Shown: positions 23,429-35,031 of the stretch, piece by piece
Layout of the letters: every line of letters begins with the position of its first letter
Position numbering within the stretch: the stretch's first letter is position 1
Source of the DNA: Phlebiopsis flavidoalba
Lineage: Eukaryota > Basidiomycota > Agaricomycetes > Polyporales > Phanerochaetaceae
Assembly (NCBI GenBank): GCA_035772785.1
Contig: JAOCPU010000007.1
Span: forward strand, 562,001 to 626,000
Direction of reading: 5' to 3'
DNA length: 64,000 nt
Made by a program: the position numbers and the translations under genes
Notes under the pieces: generated by a model
Seen by the model: the letters and a program-made list of their open reading frames with translations, nothing else
Database searches by the model: none
Told to the model about the DNA's origin: nothing

Positions 23429-26400
23429 TACCTCACACCGTGCTGAGCAGCTCTGATCGCGCCGCCCCGGTGTTTCTATTTATTTCCTCCGCATTGCACC
23501 ACCTCTGCGCCCTTCCCATCTCTGCATCTGCGCTATTGTATCACTGACTCACCTGACACATCTCTCTCTTCTCTCTCTTTTAGTGTCTTTCAATCTGGAT
23601 TAGCCCATATTTGTGCCGACCCCACCACGCGCACGCTCCCTCACACCGACTAGGAGTTGCCTCCCTTTGCGTCTCTCCTATCTAACTATCCTATATGTCA
23701 TCGCAGGTCGTGGTAGTCAATCCCCCCCTTTCGTTCTAGATTACCACCGGTTTATTTCGCCCCCACACTAGCGTACAATTCCCCGCAGACTTTTGCGCGC
23801 GCCCCCCACGCCGTGCCGATGTCGGCAGCCGCGTCGTCGCGCTTCTTGACTATCTAACTTTTTATCGTATTCGGTCCGCCGTGCGCGCGGCGGGCAGTTA
23901 AGGCCCGCCCCCCGCGCACGGGGCGTAGTTTAAAAAAACATGTGGTACTCGTCTAGGCCCCGTCGTGCACTTGGAATACAATAGCTCCTTCTGCACCACC
24001 CATCCTCCCTATTGTCTGCCCGTGTGCTTTTCGACGACCCACCCCGCCCCGCGCGCAATGCGACGGCGACCGGTAATTGCCAGGGAAAACTTGAGCCATC
24101 TGAGCATCTGAGATGGACGTTCGTTGTTGGACGTGGAGCAGGTGAGACTTTGGGCTTTGGGGGATGTCCACATCACGCCGCGGCGCAGGGGCGGGCGTCT
24201 GGCGGGCGCGGCGACCCTGCGGGCTCGGAGCCGCCGCCGCGCGCACCGCCTGGTGGTTTGTTTTGTGCCCGTCATCGCGTCGCGATCGGAGAAGACGGTC
24301 ACAGGCGCGGGCAGACGCGTCGAGGTGGAGCGCGAACGCGAGTCAAGGCCGCCGCGGCGCTCGCACGTTATTGTTGGCAGATGGCGCGAGGCGAGCTAGA
24401 GGGTGTGTTTTATGAAAACAGCGAGGCATCGTGCGCGGCCATTCCGGGGTGCTTGGACGGCGGCTTGCAGGTGCGCTGTTGTGCGAGGAATCTGTCATGA
24501 TGGGCGGCGCGTAGGACGTGGTTGTCGCGCGCCGCAGTGGGCCGCCGAGGCGGGCGGTGCATGCCCGCAAAGGGCCATTGGCGACAATAGGACAGACGTA
24601 CGTGTCCGCATATGCCAGCGCGGACGTTTTCCGAGATGACGCATCCATTCGCGGACGCAGCATCTGCGCGGACGACGATGCAATGGGCCAATGCTCTAGG
24701 GGCGGATGGATGGATGTGCACTTGGGCCTCCCCACGGCGCGCAGCAACGTCGCACACCCACCGCCCGCACGTCGGCTGTGCATTGTCTGGGCAGAAAGGG
24801 CCTTCGTACTTCGCACTTCGCGGTGTCCTGTGCCCATTGAAAGACCGAAGACTCGAAGGTCGGTGCGTCACGTGAACCACAAAAAAAAACCGTGTTGTGT
24901 TCAGCCGCGACTACTGCCTCCGGGCCAACCACGACCACGATTTGCGTGCTTCGGAGACTCCTCGTCTCCCACAGCGTGCAGCGGTATGTCCGGGGACAAT
25001 AGTCCCGAGAATCAAGAGGCAGTTGTCCCCGACGGTCTTGGGAAAACGGGGGCCTCTAAACTGGACGCAGGAAGGCGGCGCGGAGCCCGAATTTACGCTT
25101 TGCTCACCGAAAAACCGATGAAAGCTGACACCGCAGAAGCTTGCCGGTGAGAGCCCTCTCCAACAAGAGTAAATGACAAGGTTTAGGGAACAATTGCGGA
25201 GGTTTGGGAAGCCTGCGCATAACATACCAGCAACTGGCCATTGGAGGAAAGTAGGTTTGTCGCTCGTATTTCTATATGTTTTTTCTTTGTCAGAAATGCT
25301 AAACAGACTCCAAGGGAGCTATATCCTGGAGGGGTGCATACGACGGTACGCACACCTTCCTCTCCCTCCCAGTGGGCATACATGCGGTGTTCGGCGGCCA
25401 GTAGAAAGCCCATAGACACTGTGGACTACGAGACGTCCTGCCAAGTGATACTGTGGGAGTAAGTCTCGAGAGCTTTTTTATGGCAATGTGCTTACGATGA
25501 TTCTAAGCCAAATAAGCTACGCCGAGCCGATATGACGAGCTTCCAGTGTATCCAGACGACCGCTTCGGCCGACCGATATATTATTTCCTTCATGATCGCT
25601 ATTGCGTCCTGAAGCTGTGCGGCGGCGCTGTGCCGCAATCCACAGGACCCTGTGTCAGGCGGACAAGTCGCGGGATGGGAAACGCTATTCGTGTCTATTA
25701 ATCAACCAGGCGATGCATAAACCGTCCGCGAAATTGGCAGAGGCAGGAAAAAATCACAACGTCGACGCTATTGTGATAGCCGTCCGCGGCGTGACGCTGC
25801 TAGGAAAATTCTCCTAAAGATGAATGCCCCAGTTGTCATCATCGCCATATTGTGGCCTTTCGTCCCCCCACGGAGTCAGTCAAGGGACTGGGACGAGACC
25901 CATCCCATCGACTTTTACACCGTCACACGAACCCCAACCATGCGAAGAGAGTTTTCCAGGACCGTCGGTTCTCGCGTGAGCCAGGCTGCCCAAGACTGCA
26001 CACCGTGTGGCCCAGTCCCCGGTCCACCCGTGTGCGCGAGTGCCAAAACAGGTGCACTCGCGCAGAACTGACGAGGACAAACACGACATCAAATTCCCGA
26101 GAACCGCGGGTGGCGGCGCGCCGTTTGGAGGACACTCACCTCTCTCCCGCTCGCCCGCAATCTGCTCGCGTGCACTGCACACGCCGGGTCCCAGCTCGTA
26201 GAACGGACGCTCCTGCCAAAATAGCACTGTGGCGTCCTCTACCCCGCTGCGGGCTGCAGATTGGGACCAAAGCGGCGGCGATGGGTCTGGAGTGTCAGTC
26301 CACGCGTGCAAGCCTATCGGCATCAATCACTGCGGGCTGCACCGCGCCCGCCAGGTACCGGGGGGCCGCGTTCCGTGTTCGCCGCGGAACGCCATTTTCG

Positions 26401-29032
26401 CGACGCGCATGGCTCCGCTAGTATATGGGGAGGCTCCTCGTGCGTGTTCCGAGAGCCAAATTTTGAGGGGGCGCAAAAGCGGCCACTCTGCTGTTCCCAA
26501 CGCTCGCTTCGACGATCACCTCTTGCGTGCCTGCACCATTTCACACCCCAATCCCCAAGCCACCATGGGCAACCGCGCAACTGATTAGTTCCTTTGAGAG
26601 TCATTGAAGAATGGTGATGGTCAGCGACGCGAGATTTCTGATGAACTGGCACTCAACATTAGAGGTAAGCAATGTCTAAAATGCCCCTCAGCTCGCGCTG
26701 TTGTCGTGAGGGTGCTCGAACGAAATGGCTAGCCGTTTGATGGTGGCGGCGCTGGCCAATTTTCCCGGCGACCTGCAGCACATGGCGCCTGACTCGCTCG
26801 AAATCCATGTTTTATTCCGTAAGCCCTTTGGCTAGTAAAAACTCCCCAATGTTTTACATTTAGGACGAGAGCAATGTATTTTCCCATTGACTTTCTCCAA
26901 AAATACTATGTGCACATTGCGCGCATTGTGCTGTGCACAAACAGGCAGGCCGCTCATGTAGCCACCTAACCCTACGCAAGCTTGTGCCATTCCGCATGCT
27001 CCAGCCGCCACCATCAGCGCGGATGGCAATTATCCCACCTCTGGAGAGCTCGAGCTGGGGGGGGGAGGTTTAGAAATGCTTACTCTTATTGCAGACATAC
27101 CCAGGCCGGGACCGAGAGCGGTTGCGGTGCGCTACCACACGCTGTGCTGCTCGCCGACGCACACTCGAGTACGCACAGATCTCTACAGATCCGTGCGCGC
27201 TGTACCATCCGACGCTACGTCGCCGTCAATATGTTTGTGCGCCCGTCGGCCGGCGAGGAATGGAATGTTTGCGATTTGGAGAGCTTATGTAAGGCGCCGG
27301 AACAAAGAGCCACAGCGCCACGGGGACCGAAAAGGGAATGTGGACATGTCCCGGAAGTCTGCTCGCAGAAGGAGAACGCAGTGCAGGGGGTTGGAGTGAC
27401 TCTGCCGATGTAAATGCAGATCGTCCGTATTGGCGCGTTCGCACCACATCAGGTACCCAATAACATACCCGCACGGGTTGGACGTTTTTGCCAGAGGACG
27501 GTTGCGAGGGCCGATCCAACGACCGTTTATGAACTTGCCTAATCCAGGACGCGAGCATGATGGCTTCTTGTGCAGCCTCGCTTGACCCGTCAGCCGCATG
27601 TTGAGAGGGGGTAAAAAATGTACCCAACCTACGAGAACGCTATCTTTTCGTCATCCAGATTGTTGCGAACCCGTGGTCCTCCAAGACGGATCAACGGTGA
27701 GCATTTTGATTGCTGCCCGACGCGTATGATTGTTCATACACCCGTAGTCGCTTGCGTGCAGTGCTTATTGCGCACATGCGCAGGCACCATTCGCCAGAGT
27801 TTCGTCTACGGCTCAAGTGTTCGTAAGCATACTTGGCCCGAGTCGACACAAGCGAAAGTCTCAGGCGTAGTGACCGGTACTCGCACCTCGGCTCGCCAAT
27901 CTTTTCGCAATTATTTGGCGAGTGGAACATTATTGGGTGAGATGGCAGTTCACGGCGCCGGTGAAAAATTCCCGAGTCTAAAATGCCCAATTTGTTGAGA
28001 AGAAGGCTCCGTGTACAATCAATGCGGATATTACGGAACTGGACTCCGTCGTTAGCGTTCATATATCCAATGTTAGGCGTTATTATCCCGTAATTCCGCG
28101 TCTTTTATTGTTCTTTCTGAATTACGAGGCACGCTGCGCACCTCCATCTTGTTTCGAAATGTGGCCCAACGCTGCGGTCCAAGACCAAAGGATACGTTGT
28201 ACTTGACGGAGGTTCAGGGAGAGACCTGTGTGAACCAGAAACAGCCGTCATGATACTTGTTGTGAACAACATGTCGGTTCGCCTCACCACGACAGTTAGC
28301 CAAAAGTCTAAACTTGCCATGCGCTGTTCCGTCACAGGAACGGAATACACATATCATAGGATGATATCATGTTCGTAGACCCCAGCATGGGTTGCGGTCC
28401 GGGACTAGAGAGTCCATGCACTGAGTAACCAAGACGCACGGAACCAATCTCACGGACACAAATGCTAGAGACTGGAGGTATCGGCTGACCGCTCAAATCA
28501 TTCAATGTCCAGATAGATGGGCACACCGCCAGTGTCTTTCAAGCTTGGGCAAACAATCTCTTTGATCTTGCTGTGACGTGACAGAGACGCCTATTCACGA
28601 GGTCTCAGGATCCGTTTTCAGAGACCTATGTGATAGAACCCCAAACCTGGTCGTCAGTACAGGCCGTGGTACGGTTGCTATTTGACAATTACCCTCACAG
28701 GTCCGCAGCCCCCTTGTCGCATAGAACGATAGACAGTCTGCGTTGGCTAAACCGAACCGCGCGCTGCTTCAAGTGATTCGCCGGCGAGTCCAAGACCGTC
28801 ATGCATATGGTTACGTGCGTGATTCAGACGCGATCCACCTCAGCCAACCCACTCGTATCTTTTACGTGGAAGATGGAGTCACAGGTCGCAACGCATTGGC
28901 CACAGAAGAGCGAGGGAGAAGCATTTTCAGAGCAGGGTGATGAACTTCAAGTTGCGCTGACGCCACGAAGGCGGCGCCCTACCAAAAATTGGCTGTAAGC
29001 CATTATATATTGCAATTAAGCCCCTCACAATA
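23429..29032. other. 5.6 kb gene-poor region
   Basis: Apart from the hairpin at 23.88 kb I find no recognisable protein motif, RNA gene or transposon end here. GC-rich open frames fill 23.9-27.6 kb on both strands without family signatures. The part from 28.1 to 28.9 kb is less GC-rich, and its minus strand has a frame of about 80 codons of uncertain meaning. The change in composition near 27.5-28 kb is the most visible feature. Confidence 0.4.
23879..23921 (+). other. Strong GC-rich hairpin downstream of the P450
   Basis: CCGTGCGCGCGGCGGGC (23879-23895) pairs with GCCCGCCCCCCGCGCACGG (23903-23921) across a 7-base loop AGTTAAG, with two bulged positions. It lies about 450 bases past the P450 stop and could affect 3' end formation or transcript stability, or simply be compositional. 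Confidence 0.6.
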
Positions 29033-29120
29033 TCCCTGGTAGTATATCGGTTAGTACACGCGCCTGTCATCTGTATGAAGGTGCGCGCGCGAAAGCGGGG
29101 TTCGACTCCCCGCCAGGGAG
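29033..29120 (+). tRNA. tRNA-Asp(GTC) with a short anticodon-loop intron
   Basis: The acceptor strands TCCCTGG (29033-29039) and CCAGGGA (29113-29119) pair, with discriminator G at 29120. The D arm is GTAT...GTAC. Anticodon stem CGCGC precedes loop CTGTCA with anticodon GTC, then an intron of about 16 bases starting after position 37 (TCTGTATGAAGGTG...). A GCGCG stem, a 4-base variable loop AAAG and the T arm CGGGG-TTCGACT-CCCCG follow. A T5 run at 29125-29129 is a Pol III terminator. It differs from the copy at 39.0 kb by one T/C change and two extra bases (GC) in the GCGC run next to the 3' splice site. Confidence 0.95.
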
Positions 29121-29177
29121 CTTATTTTTGTCCGCACAGACTATTTTTTTTTCTTCACTTTCCCCCGGTATCCTAAG

Positions 29178-29858
29178 TAAGGCTCCAACTGTTTAGTTTA
29201 TGTTTACGAAAATTTTGTAAATAAACAGTAAACAGTTATAAACAGTTTATAAACAGTTGTATAGACAGTAAACTAAACAGTATATGTTGTACTCTGAGTA
29301 ACAAAACTTTTTTGACACTACCAAAGCATCCTTCGGTGCTGAAAACACAGGCTACCGACGAATGTAACAGCCTCACCATTGTGCCGAGGGTTCACAGCGC
29401 GGAACGATTGGACAGCCCTAGCCCAGTCATAAACCGCTGGCGCTACACTTTTCTGTGCGAGACGTTTGATGGACAAACTTGAGCGACGGATATAGCACAT
29501 GGATGTCATGCTGTAGAGGGGCGGCAGATGTACTGACTCACCGAGGAGTGTGAATGCCAGCCCCGCCTCCTCGTCTCGTTATGGTAATTAGACGCCACCG
29601 CCGACACGCGTCTTGACCACCGTCTCGTCGAGCCCTGTCGAGCTCGATTCATCGTGCGGTCCAGGTGCTTGAAAACTGGAGAGTGTAATATGAGCAGCTC
29701 GGTGCTGTGGTAGTTTCAATACTTACACATAGAAACTGTTTAGTTTACTGTTTATAAACTGTTTACATCGATTTACGGGCATTTTCGTAAATAAACATAA
29801 ACATAAACAGTTTTAAACAGTTTATAAACAGTAAATAAACTAAACAGTTGGAGCCTTA
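29178..29858. mobile_element. TA-flanked terminal-inverted-repeat element (MITE-like), about 680 bp
   Basis: The left end AGGCTCCAACTGTTTAGTTT (from 29180) is repeated exactly as its reverse complement at the right end (to 29856). The dinucleotide TA flanks both ends (29178-29179 and 29857-29858), like the target duplication of Tc1/mariner-type elements. Inside the ends, TAAACAGT and TTTATAAACAG units recur many times in both orientations (29200-29280 and 29745-29850), giving long AT-rich subterminal repeats. The centre has no transposase, only an open frame of about 63 codons on the minus strand with no known motif. It starts 58 bases after the tRNA-Asp gene. I take it to be a non-autonomous DNA transposon. 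Confidence 0.85.
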
Positions 29859-30552
29859 ATCCTAAGCCTAAAATCCGACCATACATTAATCCATACACTT
29901 ACTAAACGTGAGCTACTGCCTCCTCACATGCGGAAATCAGCTGAAAGTTCGCAATTCCTCGCGGGGCAGCTGACTTACATCACTTCAAGTTAGGAGAACG
30001 GTGTAGCCGGGTTTCTAGGTATTTGAGCCGAGCTATTGTCGACTCGCTCGGGGAGATATCACACCCATATTCTCAACATTGCACGGATCGGTCCAGAGTG
30101 AATAACGAAGTCCTCGCGGAAGTCACACAGGACACAGTTCGCCAACGGCGCTTTGCGTCGATGCCGTTTGTTCCATGACCATGAAAAGCGTCCACTCAGG
30201 ACACAATCGCGGCCGCAGACCAGCCGCAGCTCACACTCGTCCATACTATTATATTGCAGCTGTCACGACTCTGATCTTGGGAATGATAATATGCAATGCA
30301 AAGTGGACCTTCGCCTCCTTTTGCCGGGGACTGGCGAGACCTTCGGTGCGGCTGAGGTCATACGCATGACAGTCTGAAGCGTGTTTTACCGCGACGAAGT
30401 TCACAAACCAGGTGCATTCGCCTATGCAACAGGGCCTTGCGGCGAGTTATTACGAACTAGTATAATAGGTACGGTACGCAAGCTTCGCTCCCCTCACTGG
30501 CACTTCTAGCTACTCTACTCATTCATCCGCTCCTTTTAGAGAACTTACAACG
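29859..30552. other. Upstream region of FAD monooxygenase copy 2
   Basis: It presumably contains the promoter of the rightward monooxygenase. No other gene is recognised. Confidence 0.4.
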
Positions 30553-32351
30553 ATGGCTGCTCCACATAAGATGAATATCGCTATTGTCGGAGGGTGGCGT
30601 TTGGGGCTTACGCTCGCGGCTGCTTTGCAAAAAGCGAGGCATCAAGGCGCACATTTACGAGAGCACGGTCAGTCAATGTTCTTTGTTTCACAAATTGTAT
30701 CTCATATCGACGCCGCGTTTCACTCTCTCAGGCTAAGTTTGGCGAAATTGGGGACCGGTCTGGGGTATTTTTAGTAAGCTTGGCACGATTGAGTTTCGCA
30801 ACGTCAACCGCTCATCCTTACAATGATGCAGGCTCAAATGCGCTCAACATCACTAAGCGAGATAGGTGTGCTATGAGGAGCTTACGAAGCATATGGCAGA
30901 CCCCGCAAAGGTCGAGCTTCCTGGATTCTCATTCGTCCTCGGAAGCGCACTGCGAGGACACGATCCATACAGTAGGGTTAACAGCAATCTTATTAACTTT
31001 TGATATTTAAAACACAATTTTTTTCAGACTACTAACGAAGGGGATAAGGCCTCTGCGCTTGTCTGAGGTGTGATGCTTTATTAGTTCTCCTCCCACCGTA
31101 TGCGCTCAATGTCTTTAGATCAGTGTTCCTCGACTCCCTGGTCAAATTCATCGACTCCTCCTACACCCATTTCAACAACGCTGCGTGTCTATCACATCAA
31201 ACCCAGAGCAACAAGGTCCAGACCCTCCACTTCAAAGACGGGTCCAGTGTGGAGGCTGATGTTGTCTTCATCGCCAACGGTGTCAAATCATCTCTCCGTT
31301 GGCACGGTAATCGGAGAGTTCGAAAACTATTACAGTCGATTCTACGCCTCTGGGAGTCTCGTATATAGCAATATCGCTTCCTTATCGCGGTCTTGTGCGT
31401 CAAGAGCATGCGCAGGCTCTTGGGGTGGATACCAGTCTGTGGCGCAGTCCGGACTGTCGTGATGGGCAAAGACAAGGTATGGGTTCTACGATACTCACCG
31501 CAGCCGAGACACCTGACCATCAGCCATTGACTGTAGCACTGTGTTATTTATCCCGTGCAGAGTGGGTAAATTGGTGCGTTGCTCGAACTGCGCAAGCCGT
31601 AAAGGTATTCATACAGTGTAGATTAAACGTTGCTGCTTTTGTGGGAGACTACACAAAGCCAATGGTTCGGTGCAGCTGCCACCAACGCAGCCACTCAGTG
31701 AAAAGGTTCTACAGAAGATCTTGTCGCAGATTTCCCCCGAGACCGCGTTTGGGACCGAACTACGAGGCTCTTCTGGGGATGCATGGAGAATCCGAGCAAA
31801 TGGTACATCAATATTGTCTACCCCCACCTACCTACCTATGCCAAGGGGCCCGAATAGCTCTGCTGTGGCGATGCAGTATGTTTTGGGTCAATTTTCTGAC
31901 CGCTGCTACTGAAACCAATGCATGGAACAGGCTCATGGCATGCTGCCGTTCCTTGCAGCTGGGGCCGGCCAGGGCATGGAGGGACGCTTATCTTTAGCCG
32001 AGCTTCTCTCAAACCCTCAAACAACTATCGATAATGTTGAGGCATGTGCCAAACTAACACTCATTTCTCATACTTCATCTCATTCATGGTTCCGCTTCGC
32101 GTTTATAGGAAGTCCTTCAGGCATATTCGGACGTCCGTCGTCATTTTGCCCGCTCACAGCGCATCTTGGATCTGAGCATTCAATCGGGCCACATCACTCA
32201 CGGTCGCGGCCCCCACGGCTTTACGGGGGAAGGTTCTTCGGAAAGACTTTGAGAGCATCGATTTTTGGAGAGCGGAAGCGTACGCACGTCCCGTAACGAA
32301 GATGTCGACAAGGCTGTGGCGATACTGAAAGAGAACAGAACGTTCGCATGA
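30553..32351 (+). CDS. FAD-dependent monooxygenase, salicylate-hydroxylase-like, copy 2 (most degraded of three)
   Basis: It starts MAAPHKMNIAIVGG at 30553, with the FAD motif damaged by a frame change (GGW instead of GGGV), then LGLTLAAALQK. Later come KFGEIG, SNALNI, KHMADPAKVELPGF-like sequence, FLDSLVKFIDSSYTHFN near 31125, TLHFKDGSSVEADVVFIANG near 31230, LPPTQPLSEKVLQKILSQ near 31675, the GDA region near 31865, AHGMLPFLAAGAGQGME near 31930, NPQTTIDNVE, VLQAYSDVRRHFARSQRILD near 32115 and AVAILKENRTFA with TGA at 32349-32351. The order and splice points follow copy 1 exactly. Frame changes are more frequent than in copy 3 and one falls in the GDA motif, so it may be a true pseudogene even after correction of sequencing errors. 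Base composition is lower in GC than copy 1. Confidence 0.75.
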
Positions 32352-32547
32352 GGTTTGTTCTTGTATTGGTGGGGTCGTCATATGAATATCAGAAGTTGAC
32401 CTGAACGGCTTTTAGCTCAAGACAGAGACTTGATTAATGTGTTTAGACATATTGGCTACGACTTCGGACACATTACTCTCGGACACAATACATGAACAAA
32501 AATGACATGGAGAGATGATACAGATACGAAGGAGAACAGCATATAAT

Positions 32548-33160
32548 TCAGGCCCTCTTGACGGGAACGAGATCAAAGAGGAAATCGGGAGTTGGATGGA
32601 GGCAACTCAGGAGCAAAGAAGCCGACCTCCTTGAAACTCACACAAGAGCGTAAGCCCCGGGTCAGTAACAGCCAAACACATGCCGGGGTCCATGTCACTG
32701 ATAATCCTGATGATGTACGTCTCAGCTCGGTAGTGTCGCAGGCTATGAGAAGATTGGCCTTTACATATAGCAGTGTTCGCCCTGACTGCGGGTAGTGGCG
32801 CAGGAACACACTGGCCTTGCATGATGCTAATGCCGCCTGCGGACGATCCTTGTCTCCGACGGGACGCGTCTCCATTGCCGCCACATGGAAATCTCATAGC
32901 GGCCGGGATTGGCGAAGCGATGTTCCACTGCGAAGAGCGAACGTGAGCTTGTCAGACTTGTAATGACTTTCCGAGGTTATATGCTTACCCTTGGGAAGCC
33001 AAAGTGCCCCGCAGGAAGGGGTGATAACGGGGCGGAATTCCTGTAGTGCCAGCCTTGATAGCGATGTAGTCTCCGTGTTCTCCGTGTTTCTTGATCAAGT
33101 ACTCTCCGCGAGGGGAGAGGGATAGGCTTACTAGAGACAGCACCGGCGGCCGGGGGAACA
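32548..33160 (-). CDS. Beta-trefoil-like domain 4 of a tandem array (peptidase inhibitor I66-like), C-terminal end
   Basis: The minus strand reads PRGEYLIKKHGEHGDYIAIK near 33100 and GIPPRYHPFLRGTLASQG. After an intron (GTAAGC at about 32990) come SSQWNIAS, GRYEIS-like sequence, GGISIMQGQ near 32840, TYIIRIISDMDPGMCLAVT near 32700, EVGFFAPELPP near 32610 and FDLVPVKRA, ending at TGA 32548-32550. A length of about 150 codons, short beta-strand-like repeats and the closing F-D-L-x-P-V fit the basidiomycete inhibitor I66 (clitocypin-like)/ricin-type trefoil group. No frame-neutral stop separates it from domain 3, so the two may form one protein. The family call is by pattern and moderate in strength. 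Frameshifts are present near 32860 and 33110. Confidence 0.45.
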
Positions 33161-33850
33161 TCGTCGGGAACAGGAATGAGATCGAAGAATGCAGACGAAA
33201 AAGTAGCTAGGTCCTTGGGAGGGACTCCGGGGATGAAAATAGGCCGGACTTCCCTCAATTCAACCTAGAACGACTCGTGATGAGACCTAAAAACGTTTGC
33301 CAGACTGCAATATAACATACCGGAGCATAGCCCTCAGACTTGGTCACGGCCCATGCTAGGTTCGTATTGGTGTCATCGACAATCCTACACGAAATGAGCG
33401 CCCTTGGTGGGAGCGACACAGCACCTGGATCCACATGTAGCAGTTCTTGCCCTGCCATGGGGTGTACCGCTGAAGGAACCAACGACCTTGTTGGATGCTA
33501 ACGCCACCAGCTACGACAGCGTCACCCTTCGGCTGGGTATCGAAGCCCCCGCTCGAGATCTCATATCTTCCCAAAGTTAGGAGAGCGGCGACATTCCACC
33601 CGAGAGAATCTGCCTGTGAGGCATAATCATGAGAAAATGAACAAATACATACAACAGGTGGCCTTTGTTCCTCCTGGGAGTACGATAAGCCGGGCGGAGT
33701 CCTCAGATTGAATCCTTGACCGCAAGGTAGCCGTCTTGCACGTTATGTATGTCTCTTTGATCAAGTACCGACCCCGCGGGTAAGTTATCGATGACAATGT
33801 TGGAGGTCGCCCGTCGACTGGGTAAGCGGTTGAGCCGCAGGATTAGCCAT
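33161..33850 (-). CDS. Beta-trefoil-like domain 3 of the tandem array (I66-like)
   Basis: It opens PRGRYLIKE near 33775. After an intron ending CACAG come DSLGWNVAALLTLGRYEISS near 33580, DAVVAGGVSIQQGRWFLQR near 33500, YTPWQGKN near 33450, TNLAWAVTKSEGYAPV near 33345, ELREVRPIFIPGVPPKDL near 33240 and FFDLIPVPDDVPPAAG near 33165. It matches domain 4 block by block (GRYEIS, G-SI-QG-W-FL, F-DL-PV) and runs through a Pro/Ala linker straight into it. It is the clearest copy of the repeat unit. One frame change lies near 33430. Confidence 0.5.
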
Positions 33851-34680
33851 CCTTCGGGACCGGGCATGAACTCAAATCAGCCAATTCCGAGCAATTTTTT
33901 CATAAATGTGGAGGATTCTCAGGAGCAAACGGTCCGGTTTTCCTAAGATCAACCTATTCCGAGAGGATAAGCATCGGTCGAGCATGGAGTCGATGAACGA
34001 TTGAACCCCTCACAGGAGCATAAGGCTGGGAGAGTTAGGTCACAGCACACGACGGGTTGCCGCTGACCGAGCCAGAAAGTGAACCCTTTGGAAGAATTAA
34101 TACCGATCGAGTAATGAGGCTTGATAAGGCAGTGTACAGCGCACACCAAATCCCAAGAATCCGAAATACGATATACCCCTCACCACTCCTTTCTTTTTTT
34201 TTCTTTTCTTATCTTTCTTCAATCTATTAAACGCCACATGTAAGTAGTTCGCGCCCTCAAGCGGGAAGCTCTGCAGACGCACATGTTGGGGGAGGAAAGG
34301 TGTCGGTGCACGAGCCCTGACGACGGTGCTCCCTCCGATAGGAGCCAAGTTAATCCAATCACCCTGTGGATCGTTGTAGATGCCATTACCTGCATCATGA
34401 CGTCCACTACTAGTATCTTTAGAGGATTGTTGCAAGATTAGATCGAGGATCCGTACCATAGGCGCTCTTGTGCACCAGGAAGAACAAAGACCTTCCTCGC
34501 GTACCCTTCCACGGTTCACCCCCCAGAAGGGTTCTCCGTCAACGGCGATGAAGCCCCCATTCGCTCGGCACGCCTTCTAACCCTTGGCTCAGGTACTTTC
34601 CGTCGGGCTGAGAACAACCTGCGCTGGGCATTGCGGTCTGAGGGGGCAGGGGTTTTTGCACAGTAACCTTGTTGACCAGA
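33851..34680 (-). CDS. Beta-trefoil-like domain 2 of the tandem array (degraded)
   Basis: The minus strand shows GKYLSQGLEGVPSEWG near 34580, FIAVDGEPFWGVNRGRV near 34540, GDWINLAPIGGSTVVRARAP near 34340, FLPQHVRLQSFPLEGANYLH near 34280 and, further on, RKTGPFAPENPP near 33930. These correspond to the N-terminal, middle and C-terminal blocks of domains 3 and 4 but need several frame changes. A polypyrimidine/poly-lysine stretch near 34190-34220 is probably intronic. Confidence 0.35.
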
Positions 34681-35031
34681 CCTCGGTATGATGTCGAAAA
34701 TGGAGAATTCTTCATATTCTTCGGGCTTTTCAAGCCGACAGGGATCGGCGGATCCCACGCAATTTGGTTTTATCCGCCAGGTGACTACCCCGGTTGCTCG
34801 ATGAGCCACGCTTTGAATCACGAAGCAATCCCGTGGCGGTCCACAAACAGCATACTGCCGCGAGAATGTCAGTGTACGTCCGAAATTCATGATAAATGGC
34901 GTGCGGGGATATGGCACAGACGCCAGCCGGGTCGAAAGCTCCGTCTTCCCGTGAAGACGGCCAGGAACAAGATCCCGATGAGCAGAGGAGAGCGGGCGCG
35001 CGACCCAAGGGGCCACAGCCTGCTTCTGCAT
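34681..35031 (-). CDS. Beta-trefoil-like domain 1 of the tandem array (C-terminal part)
   Basis: The frame gives CFVIQSVAHRATGVVTWRIK near 34800, followed by LEKPEEYEEFSIFDIIPRS near 34690. This is the same closing pattern (acidic run, then F-D-I-I-P) as FFDLIPV of domain 3. Upstream of it only weak similarity is seen. It is probably the last part of a first unit whose 5' exons I cannot place. Confidence 0.35.

Noticed and set aside
29318..29509. Small protein (63 codons) encoded inside the TIR element
   Set aside because: No transposase or other motif, and the length is within chance for this sequence.
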